Part shown: positions 13,169 to 19,526 of the stretch, one piece after another | How positions within the stretch are numbered: the first letter of the stretch is position 1 | Layout: the number at the start of each line of letters is the position of its first letter | Source of the DNA: Cenarchaeum sp. | Lineage (GTDB): Archaea > Thermoproteota > Nitrososphaeria > Nitrososphaerales > Nitrosopumilaceae | NCBI GenBank assembly: GCA_007570915.1 | Contig: RKSK01000152.1 | Span: 1 to 19,526 of the forward strand | Length of the DNA stretch: 19,526 bases | Reading direction: 5' to 3' | Notes under the pieces: generated by a model | Told to the model about the DNA's origin: nothing | Seen by the model: the letters and a program-made list of their open reading frames with translations, nothing else | The model's database searches: none | Position numbers and translations under genes: made by a program

Positions 13169-15683
13169 GGCCGGCCTCCTCGCGGCCGCGTGCGCGGCGG
13201 CCGCGTGCGCGGCCATGGCCGGCCCCGCGCACGGCGGGGGCGCGACGTTTGTCGACGGCGTGACGTACGTCCAGTACTCTGATGACGCCGTCGCGCTCGC
13301 CGACGTGCGGGCCGGCCGCCTCGACGCGCACCACGGCGGCCTGCCCCCGTCGCTCCTCGGGCCCTCGCAGCGCGAGGGCGTGCGCGTCTACGAGTCGAGC
13401 AGCGGCTCGTACAGCCTCCTCGTCAACCCCGCCGAGGGCGCGCGCCTGAACCCCTTCTCGGAGAGGGCCGCGAGGCAGGCCCTAAACCACATGGTCGACC
13501 GCTCGCTCGTCGTCAACGAGCTCCTCGGCGGGCACGGGACGCCGATGTTCTCGGCGTACGCGCCGCACGACCCCGACTATGCGGCCCTCGCCGCCGGCGG
13601 CGCGCCAGAGTTCGCCTATGACCCCGGCCTCGCGCGGGAGATGCTGCGCGGCGCGCTCGAGGGGGCCGGCGCGCGCATGGAGGGCGGGGCATGGACGCAC
13701 AACGGCGAGGCCGTCCGGACTACGGTCTTTATCCGCGGCGACGACCTTGTGCGCAAGTCGATCGGCGAGCTCCTCGCGCTGGAGCTCGAGCGCGCGGGAA
13801 TCGCCGTCGACAGGGAGTACGGCGACCTGAGCAAGGCCCTCGCCGTCGTGTACGGGTCGGACCCCGCGGAGCTGCGCTGGGGCGTGTACACGGAGGGGTG
13901 GGCCGGCAAGGCGGCGTTTGTGAGGTACGACCCCGTGACGCTCGCGCAAATGTACGCGCCTTGGTTCTCCTCGATGCCGGGGTTTAACGACCCGCTCTAC
14001 TGGAACTACCGCAACGCCACGATAGACGAGCTCACGCGCGGCATATACGCCGGCGGGTTTTCCGGGCCCCGCGAGCGCGACGGGATGGTCCGCATGGCCG
14101 CGGCGGCCGGCGCGGAGGAGGCCGTGCGCGTCTTTCTCGCCGCGCGCGACGACCTCTATGCCGTCGGCGAGGGCGTCGAGGGCGTCGTCAACGGGCTCGG
14201 CGCCGGCGTGCCGTCGAGGTTTACCGCGATAAACGCGCAGACGCCGTCGGGGCACCTGCGCATCGGCGTAAAGCAGGCGTACCAGGGGGCGTGGAACCCC
14301 GTCATGGGATTTGGCGACGCGTACAGCTCGCGCATATGGCAGACGCTCTCGGACCCCGCCGTGTTCCGCAACCCCTACAGCGGCTCGCCGATGCCCGTGC
14401 GCGCGGCATGGGACGTCCAGACGCGCGGCGCCGAGCCCTCGATCCCCGTGCCACCGGGGGCCCTCCTGTGGGACGTCGCGTCACAGTCGTGGGCAGGCGC
14501 GCCGGGGGGGACGCTCGCCGCGAGCGCGGTGACGTACGATCTCTTGCTCTCGCGCTGGCACCACGGCGAGATGATGGACATGAACGACGTCATGCACGCC
14601 GTGTACTTTGCCCTAGAGTGGGGATCCGAGGCCACGCCGGCGGACAGGACGCACGACGCCGAGTACGCCTCGCGCGCCGCGCAGCTCGTCTCGACGCTGC
14701 GCGGCGTCGAGCCGCTCGGGGAGGGCAGGGTCAGGGTCTATGTCGACTATTGGCACTTTGACGAGGCCGAGATCGCCGACTGGGCGTCGGTGTGGGCCAG
14801 CGTCCCCTGGGAGGTCCTCGCGGGCATGGAGCGCGCCGTGTCGGCCGGCGAGGCGTCCTTTTCGCGCTCGGGGGCCGGCGCCTCCGGCGTCCCGTGGCTC
14901 TCGCTTGCCATACCGTCTGACGCGGCCCTCGTGGGCAGGCACGTCTCGGAGATGGCCGCCTCGGGGCACGTCCCGGCGGCCATCGCGCAGCTCGGGGCCG
15001 GCGCGGGGTACGCGCAGGGGCGGTACGGCGCGGCCCTGGAGTGGATCGCCGGGAGGGGCCACGCCGTGATCTCCAACGGCCCGTACGAGCTCGTCGCGTA
15101 CACGCCCGAGTCGCGCACGGTCACGACGGCTGCCACGCGCGACGCCGGCTACCCCTTTGCGCGCGGCCACTGGCTGCCGCTGTCCGGCGTCGAGCTGCCG
15201 CGCATAGCCGGCGTGGGCCTGCCGCGCGCAGTCGAGGCCGGCGAGCCGCTCGAGGTCAGCGTCGCCGCCGAGGGCGCAACGGAGGTCGCGTACGTCATCG
15301 GGCCGCCGGGCGAGGCGCCGGCCGCCTCGGGCAGGCTCGCCGTCGAGGGCGGCGAGGCGACGGTCTCGCTCTCGGCCGCCGAGACGGCCGGCCTCGAGCT
15401 CGGGGCCCACACGCTGCGCCTCTTTGCGTCCTCCGCGGAGGTCCTGAGGCCGGACACCTACTCGTCGGGGTTTATGGTGGTCCCCGCAGGCGGGCGCCTG
15501 CCGGAGGCCCCCGCCCCCGCGGCGCCCGCTGCCGGCGGCGCGGGGCCGCAGTGGGCAGCGGCTGCGGCCCTCGCGGCGGCCGGCGCGGCCGCGGCCACTG
15601 CGGCGTGGAGGCTGCGCTCAGCGCGCCGGCGGCGCCGTGCCCGTGACAAAGAGCGTGCCGGCCTCGCGCCGCCACCTCTTTGA
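13158..15683 (+). CDS. Membrane-anchored peptide ABC transporter substrate-binding protein (family 5)
   Basis: An 841-residue extracellular binding protein for peptides or similar ligands. The TTG at 13158 gives a signal peptide, SRRAGLLAAACAAAACAAMA, cut near AHG/G; it overlaps the DUF2070 stop by 11 nt. The SBP family 5 signature is seen as FSERAARQALNHMVDRSLVV near residue 98. Later segments such as WNYRNATIDELTRGIYAGG and YDLLLSRWHHGEMMDMNDV fit the lobes. An Ig-like beta domain (about 675-775) precedes a Pro/Ala linker, one C-terminal membrane helix (WAAAAALAAAGAAAATAAW) and a basic tail, the usual archaeal way to anchor a binding protein. Upstream TTG codons (13140, 13143) are alternatives. 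The last 66 bases overlap the methyltransferase gene on the other strand. The ATPase at 4841 may be its partner; no permease is in the window. Confidence 0.87.
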   Translation: MSRRAGLLAAACAAAACAAMAGPAHGGGATFVDGVTYVQYSDDAVALADVRAGRLDAHHGGLPPSLLGPSQREGVRVYESSSGSYSLLVNPAEGARLNPFSERAARQALNHMVDRSLVVNELLGGHGTPMFSAYAPHDPDYAALAAGGAPEFAYDPGLAREMLRGALEGAGARMEGGAWTHNGEAVRTTVFIRGDDLVRKSIGELLALELERAGIAVDREYGDLSKALAVVYGSDPAELRWGVYTEGWAGKAAFVRYDPVTLAQMYAPWFSSMPGFNDPLYWNYRNATIDELTRGIYAGGFSGPRERDGMVRMAAAAGAEEAVRVFLAARDDLYAVGEGVEGVVNGLGAGVPSRFTAINAQTPSGHLRIGVKQAYQGAWNPVMGFGDAYSSRIWQTLSDPAVFRNPYSGSPMPVRAAWDVQTRGAEPSIPVPPGALLWDVASQSWAGAPGGTLAASAVTYDLLLSRWHHGEMMDMNDVMHAVYFALEWGSEATPADRTHDAEYASRAAQLVSTLRGVEPLGEGRVRVYVDYWHFDEAEIADWASVWASVPWEVLAGMERAVSAGEASFSRSGAGASGVPWLSLAIPSDAALVGRHVSEMAASGHVPAAIAQLGAGAGYAQGRYGAALEWIAGRGHAVISNGPYELVAYTPESRTVTTAATRDAGYPFARGHWLPLSGVELPRIAGVGLPRAVEAGEPLEVSVAAEGATEVAYVIGPPGEAPAASGRLAVEGGEATVSLSAAETAGLELGAHTLRLFASSAEVLRPDTYSSGFMVVPAGGRLPEAPAPAAPAAGGAGPQWAAAAALAAAGAAAATAAWRLRSARRRRRARDKERAGLAPPPL

Positions 15684-16280
15684 GCTCGACGCGTCCCTCA
15701 CGGTGCGCGTGCGCGCCGAGAGGCCGGCTCGCCTGAACGCCGCGGCCCACTGCGCGCGGGAGAGGAGGTGCATCGTTATGCCCATCTCGCGCGCCCACCA
15801 GCGCGTCGCGCGGTTCTCGGCGTAAAAGTCGGTCCCGCATATCAGCGTCGCGCCCGGCGCCATGAGGCGCGCCACGGCGGCCAGGGCCTCGTCGACCGAG
15901 TCGGCATAGTAGAGGGCCTCCATCGAAAAGACGAGGTCAAACCTTCCCCTGTGCGCCCACGACTCGACGCGGGCCGCCTCGTAGCGCTCCTTTGCGAGGC
16001 GCGCCAGGCGCCGCGCCTCGCGGACCATCGCGGGGCTCAGGTCTATGCCGACTGCGGCGCGGCAGGAGGGCACCGCGGCCATGCGCCTCACGAGCCAGCC
16101 GTTGCCGCAGCCCACGTCGAGGAAGCGAAAGGGCGAGGAGAGGTCGACGGAGGCCAGGCGCGCCGCGACGGCGCGCGAGTGCTCGCGCTCCATCTTTTCT
16201 GCCCTGCCGTTGGAGGCCCACATGTCAAAGGTTTCCCCCACCGTGCGGCCCGCGACCGGCCCGCGCGCCCTGCCCGCCAT
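15618..16280 (-). CDS. Class I SAM-dependent methyltransferase
   Basis: A 220-residue Rossmann-fold methyltransferase. Motif I is FLDVGCGNGWLVRRM (about 53-67), motif II AVGIDLSPAMV (about 76-86), motif IV FDLVFSMEALYY, and post-motif LMAPGATLICGTDFYAEN, all in proper order. The C-terminal part (WWAREMGITMHLLSRAQWAAAFRRAG) is typical of small-molecule methyltransferases, but the substrate cannot be named. The ATG at 16280 has a TATAAAAC box about 29 nt upstream. That box lies between this gene and the first adenosylhomocysteine hydrolase and seems to serve both. Pairing with the enzyme that clears S-adenosylhomocysteine suggests that this methyltransferase is busy or product-sensitive (inference). 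Its 3' end overlaps the binding-protein gene by 66 bases. Confidence 0.85.
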   Translation of the reverse strand: MAGRARGPVAGRTVGETFDMWASNGRAEKMEREHSRAVAARLASVDLSSPFRFLDVGCGNGWLVRRMAAVPSCRAAVGIDLSPAMVREARRLARLAKERYEAARVESWAHRGRFDLVFSMEALYYADSVDEALAAVARLMAPGATLICGTDFYAENRATRWWAREMGITMHLLSRAQWAAAFRRAGLSARTRTVRDASSSKRWRREAGTLFVTGTAPPAR

Positions 16281-16305
16281 GGGGCGCGCGGGCCGGCGCC
16301 TAGGG

Positions 16306-16313
16306 TTTTATAC
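16306..16313. promoter_or_regulatory. Shared TATA box between the methyltransferase and the first SAH hydrolase
   Basis: TTTTATAC on plus, GTATAAAA on minus. Its centre is about 29 nt from the methyltransferase ATG (16280) and about 27 nt from the hydrolase TTG (16337). It is the only AT-rich patch in the 56-base gap, so one box could position initiation in both directions. Confidence 0.55.
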
Positions 16314-16336
16314 CCATGCGCGACCGCGCGCGCGCG

Positions 16337-17587
16337 TTGGCCTCACGCGGGTACAGGGTTCGCGACATCAGGCTCGCCGCGCAGGGCAGGCGCTCGCACG
16401 AGTGGGCCCGCGAGCACATGGTCATACTCAACAACACGATGGGCCGCCTGCGGCGCTCGCGGCCCCTGAGGGGCGTGACCGTCGGGTTTTGCCTCCACAT
16501 CACAAAGGAGACGTCGGTCCTCCTCCTCGCCGCCCGCGAGCTCGGCGCGACGGTGGCCGCGTGCCCGGGCAACCCAATGTCCACGCAGGACGACATTGCG
16601 GCGTTTTTGGCCAAGAGCGGCGTCCACGTGTACGCGTGGGCGGGCCAGACGCAAAAGGAGTACGACGCGTGCATCGCCAGCGTGCTCTCGCACCGGCCGT
16701 CCATACTCGTCGACGACGGGGCCGACATGAACGTCATGGCCCACTTTGACCGCAGGTTCTCGGGGCTCAAGGTCCTCGGGGCCACCGAGGAGACGACTGC
16801 CGGCGTCTCGCGCATACGCGCAGTCGAGAGGGCGGGCCGGCTGCGCTACCCCGTGATCGTCGTCAACGACGCGCACACAAAGCACCTCTTTGACAACAGG
16901 CACGGCACGGGCCAGTCGACCGTCGACGCGCTACTGCGCTCGGCAAACCTCCTCGTCGCCTCAAAGGCCGTCGTCGTCGCGGGGTACGGCTGGGTCGGCC
17001 GCGGCGTGGCGGCGCGCTGCCGCGGCCTGGGCGCGCGCGTCATCGTCACCGAGACGGACCCCGTGAGGGCCCTCGAGGCCCACATGGACGGGTACGAGGT
17101 GATGCGCATGGCCGACGCGGCGCGCAGGGGCGAGATATTTGTGACTTGCACGGGCCAGACGGGCGTGATAACGAAGGGGCACATAGAGTCAATGCGCGAC
17201 GGGGCGATACTGGCCAACGTGGGCCACTTTGACGTCGAGATTGACACGAGGTTTCTCCTCAAAAAGTCCCACCGCGTGCGCGAGGTCAGGCCCGGCATGG
17301 ACGAGTGCACGATACGCCGCGGCAGGCGCGTCTACCTCATGGCCAGGGGCCGCCTCGCAAACCTCGTCGCCGCCGAGGGCCACCCGCCGGAGGTCATGGC
17401 CCAGTCCTTCTCAAACCAGCTCCTCTCGATAATACACATACTCAAGAACCACGGCAAGATGGAGCGCGCGCTCCACCGCGTGCCCGAGTCGATCGACGTG
17501 CAAGTCGCGCGCGACGCGCTAGCGGCCATGGGCGTGCGCATAGACCGCCTGACAAGGGAGCAGGCGGCGTACGGCAGCTCGTGGTAG
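16337..17587 (+). CDS. ahcY: Adenosylhomocysteinase (S-adenosylhomocysteine hydrolase)
   Basis: A 416-residue NAD-dependent enzyme that splits S-adenosylhomocysteine into adenosine and homocysteine, relieving inhibition of methyltransferases. Catalytic features are complete: CLHITKET (the conserved His, residue 54), PGNPMSTQDD, VDDGADM, ATEETTAG, NDAHTKHLFDN (Lys182, Asp186), the NAD loop GYGWVGRG (216-223), GHFDVEID, and the C-terminal IDRLTREQAAYGSSW, which reaches the neighbouring subunit's NAD site. Start: an ATG at 16316 lies only three bases after the TATA box, while the in-frame TTG at 16337 is 27 nt from it. I choose TTG, with the ATG as alternative; they differ by seven residues. A second, altered copy begins 4 nt after the stop. 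Confidence 0.92.
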   Translation: MASRGYRVRDIRLAAQGRRSHEWAREHMVILNNTMGRLRRSRPLRGVTVGFCLHITKETSVLLLAARELGATVAACPGNPMSTQDDIAAFLAKSGVHVYAWAGQTQKEYDACIASVLSHRPSILVDDGADMNVMAHFDRRFSGLKVLGATEETTAGVSRIRAVERAGRLRYPVIVVNDAHTKHLFDNRHGTGQSTVDALLRSANLLVASKAVVVAGYGWVGRGVAARCRGLGARVIVTETDPVRALEAHMDGYEVMRMADAARRGEIFVTCTGQTGVITKGHIESMRDGAILANVGHFDVEIDTRFLLKKSHRVREVRPGMDECTIRRGRRVYLMARGRLANLVAAEGHPPEVMAQSFSNQLLSIIHILKNHGKMERALHRVPESIDVQVARDALAAMGVRIDRLTREQAAYGSSW

Positions 17588-17590
17588 GCC

Positions 17591-18859
17591 GTGCGGCGCG
17601 CGGGCCGATCGCACATACGCGACGCGGGCCTCGCGCCGCGCGGCAGGATCCTCCACGAGTGGGCCGCGTCGCGCATGGGCGCGCTGCGGGCGGCGTCGTC
17701 CTCGCTTTCGCGCCGGCGCCCCCTCGCCGGCCTCACCGTGGCGTTTTGCCTGCAGCTCACGCCCGAGACGTCGGCCCTGGTCGCCGGGGCCATGCGCCTC
17801 GGCGCGCGCGCCGTGGCGTGCGCGGGCAACCCGCACACGACAAGCGACGCCGTCGCCGCGCACCTCGTGTCGGCCGGCGCGACGGTCCACGCGTGGGCAG
17901 GGCAGAGCGGGCGCGAGTTTCGCGAGTGCGTCTCGCTCGCGATGGACTCCTCGCCTGACATTGTCGTCGACGACGGCGGCGAGCTCTCCGTCCTTGCGCA
18001 CACGCGCCGCGCCGGCCCCCGCATAGTGGGCGGGACCGAGGAGACGACAACGGGCGTGCGCCGCCTGCGCGCGCTCTTTGCGAGGCGCGCGGCGCGCTAT
18101 CCCGTGATAGCCGTCAATGACGCGCGCACAAAGGCGACGTTTGACAACGCGTACGGGACGGGCCAGTCGGCCGCCGACGCGCTTATGAGGTCGTGCGGCC
18201 TGCTAATCGCGTCAAAGGCGGCAGTCGTGGCGGGGTACGGGCCCGTGGGCCGCGGCGTGGCGGCGCGCCTCTCCGGCCTCGGCGCGCGCATAATCGTGAC
18301 CGAGACGGATCCCGTGAGGGCCCTCGAGGCCCGCCTCGACGGCCACGAGGTGATGCGCATGGCAGACGCCGCGCGCAGGGGCGACATTTTTGTGACGTGC
18401 ACGGGACAGAGGGGCGTCATAACGGCGCGCCATGCCGCGCTCATGCGCGACGGCGCGGTGCTGGCAAACGTCGGCCACTTTGACGTCGAGATTGACGCCG
18501 CCGGCCTGCGCGCCGCTGCCGTCGGCTCGAGGCGGCCGCGCGCGGGGCTCGAGGAGCTCACGCTGCGCGGCGGGCGAAGGGTGATCCTAGTGGCCGGCGG
18601 CTATGTCGCAAACCTCGTCGCCGCCGAGGGCCACGCGCCGGAGGTCATGGCCATGTCGTTTGCAAACCAGCTGCGCTGCATCGCCCACCTTGCGCGCCGC
18701 GCCGGCGGCCACCCCTGCGTCCCCCATGACGGCTCGGCGCGACAGGGCGGCGCCGCCCCCCATGGCGGCCACGCGCGAGTGGCACGCGCGCGACAGGCGC
18801 GCAAGCCCCCTGTGCAGGGTGTCCTTCGCGTCATAGGCGGGTATGGGGCAGGACTCTAG
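17591..18859 (+). CDS. Adenosylhomocysteinase-like paralogue, probably catalytically altered and C-terminally truncated
   Basis: A 422-codon paralogue directly behind the intact hydrolase (three bases between stop and GTG), so co-transcribed. It keeps VDDGGEL, GTEETTTG, NDARTKATFDN (Lys181, Asp185), the NAD loop GYGPVGRG and GHFDVEID. Two losses stand out. The conserved active-site His is Gln (FCLQLTPET, residue 55), and the STQDD segment is TTSDAV. Similarity to the first copy ends at about residue 372 (NQLRCIAHLARRAGG, base about 18707). The remaining 50 codons are low-complexity and antisense to the incoming DNA methylase gene. The roughly 46 C-terminal residues that complete the NAD site in the first copy are absent. 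It may be a regulatory pseudoenzyme, as IRBIT is for human AHCY, or a gene broken by recombination; the frame up to the breakpoint is well preserved. Confidence 0.85.
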   Translation: MRRAGRSHIRDAGLAPRGRILHEWAASRMGALRAASSSLSRRRPLAGLTVAFCLQLTPETSALVAGAMRLGARAVACAGNPHTTSDAVAAHLVSAGATVHAWAGQSGREFRECVSLAMDSSPDIVVDDGGELSVLAHTRRAGPRIVGGTEETTTGVRRLRALFARRAARYPVIAVNDARTKATFDNAYGTGQSAADALMRSCGLLIASKAAVVAGYGPVGRGVAARLSGLGARIIVTETDPVRALEARLDGHEVMRMADAARRGDIFVTCTGQRGVITARHAALMRDGAVLANVGHFDVEIDAAGLRAAAVGSRRPRAGLEELTLRGGRRVILVAGGYVANLVAAEGHAPEVMAMSFANQLRCIAHLARRAGGHPCVPHDGSARQGGAAPHGGHARVARARQARKPPVQGVLRVIGGYGAGL

Positions 18860-19526
18860 CGGCCCGGTGTGAAAGTCCCTGTCAGACATACGGCAGGCCC
18901 CTGAGAAGAACTCCTGCAGCGACGCCGCGTTGAGCACGGCGCACAGGTAGTGAAGCTCGTCTGGCCTCCGCGAGGAGTGCCAGTAGGCGGTCCCGTCCAC
19001 CACCACAGGGCGGCCGCCGACGGTGTCGGGGATAACTGCGGACTGGAGGAACGACCCGCTCTTGTTGTAGATGACCCTAAACTTGTGGGCCCGTGCCGAG
19101 AACTGGGACGAGAACTTGCCGTTATAGTCGAGCTGCCCCGCCAGCGTCGGGGGGGCGGATCGCTGCCTTCGGCGCGACCACTCCAGGTCGGCCACCGTCC
19201 AATAGCTGCGAAACAGCGATGCGCCCCTGCCATCCGGGAGCTTGTCCTTGCGGAGCTTTTTGTCCACAACGTCGGGCGCTATCACCCACTCGGGATCCAC
19301 AAGCCCAAACGGCACGATATTCTTGGAAAAGGCCCCCGCATACACGAACCGCGTCTCCACCCGGCCGTCAAGGGCAAGTCCCGCCCACGCGCCCTTGGAC
19401 TTGCGCGTCCTAAAGGTGGTGTAAGCCTTTCGCACATGCGTCTCGTCCGGGTCGCACACGGCAAGGGCCTGCGGAAAGAGCGTCGCGCCGTTTCTAAATT
19501 TCCCCAGGTAGGCGCTCGGGGCAGTC
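18587..19526 (-). CDS. C-terminal part of an N6-adenine DNA methylase (Eco57I/TaqI-like), partial at the right edge
   Basis: An open frame entering from the right edge, 5' end outside the window. Residues just inside read YLGKFRNGATLFPQALA, like the start of a TaqI-type target-recognition region. Further on come FRVIYNKSGSFLQSAVI, YWHSSRRPDELHYLCAVLNA, and SDRDFHTGPLESCPIPAYD followed by LHRGLARLSRACHSRV, the usual closing pattern of Eco57I-class methylases. The catalytic NPPY region is not in the window. Recognisable sequence stops near 18750. The frame then runs about 160 bases antisense through the second hydrolase gene to a TAG at 18587, so the native C-terminus may be lost. GC is clearly lower here (near 58-60% over 18880-19526) than in the rest, pointing to horizontal arrival. 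It could belong to a restriction-modification or other defence system to the right. Confidence 0.72.
   Translation of the reverse strand, partial: TAPSAYLGKFRNGATLFPQALAVCDPDETHVRKAYTTFRTRKSKGAWAGLALDGRVETRFVYAGAFSKNIVPFGLVDPEWVIAPDVVDKKLRKDKLPDGRGASLFRSYWTVADLEWSRRRQRSAPPTLAGQLDYNGKFSSQFSARAHKFRVIYNKSGSFLQSAVIPDTVGGRPVVVDGTAYWHSSRRPDELHYLCAVLNAASLQEFFSGACRMSDRDFHTGPLESCPIPAYDAKDTLHRGLARLSRACHSRVAAMGGGAALSRRAVMGDAGVAAGAARKVGDAAQLVCKRHGHDLRRVALGGDEVCDIAAGH

Noticed and set aside
12284..13216. A 310-codon minus-strand open frame opposite DUF2070
   Set aside because: His/Arg/Ala-rich shadow without motifs; DUF2070 on plus is well supported.

Overview
The window is about 19.5 kb of very GC-rich archaeal DNA (about 70% GC by eye). 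An archaeal origin is supported by a TFB-type transcription factor, a Sec61-beta subunit, a eukaryote-like eIF1/SUI1 factor with an N-terminal cysteine cluster, an SMC of archaeal type, a DUF2070 membrane protein, and TATA-like boxes centred about 27-30 nt before most starts. The protein sequences look most like Thaumarchaeota/Nitrososphaeria, and the GC content would suit a Cenarchaeum-like symbiont lineage. That assignment is inference from remembered family features, not a database result.

Layout, left to right: the end of CTP synthase (+); NAD kinase with a C-terminal winged helix (-); a PAPS-dependent sulfotransferase (-); an ergothioneine pair, egtB (+) and egtD (-), facing each other; a peptide-transporter ATPase (+); a damaged smc (-) with a small zinc-ribbon gene upstream (-); eIF1 and a CPBP-family membrane protease (+); a TFB that lacks its zinc ribbon (-); an apparent operon of Sec61-beta, DUF2070 and a membrane-anchored peptide-binding protein (+); a SAM methyltransferase (-); two tandem S-adenosylhomocysteine hydrolase genes (+); and the C-terminal part of an N6-adenine DNA methylase entering from the right edge (-), in DNA of visibly lower GC.

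Links between genes: EgtD, the small methyltransferase and the DNA methylase all produce S-adenosylhomocysteine, which the first hydrolase removes; the methyltransferase and that hydrolase appear to share one TATA box. The secreted peptide-binding protein and the ATPase are probably parts of a peptide importer, with no permease in the window. Sec61-beta, DUF2070 and the binding protein form a membrane/secretion operon.

The most unusual points are: the second hydrolase, which looks like a C-terminally truncated pseudoenzyme abutting a foreign-looking methylase; the TFB without a zinc ribbon; an SMC that lost its ABC signature and has about 190 residues out of frame without any stop appearing; and the fact that all six convergent gene pairs overlap, three of them sharing one CTAG as both stop codons. 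There is no gene-free stretch longer than about 120 bases. I saw no tRNA, rRNA, CRISPR array or insertion sequence.
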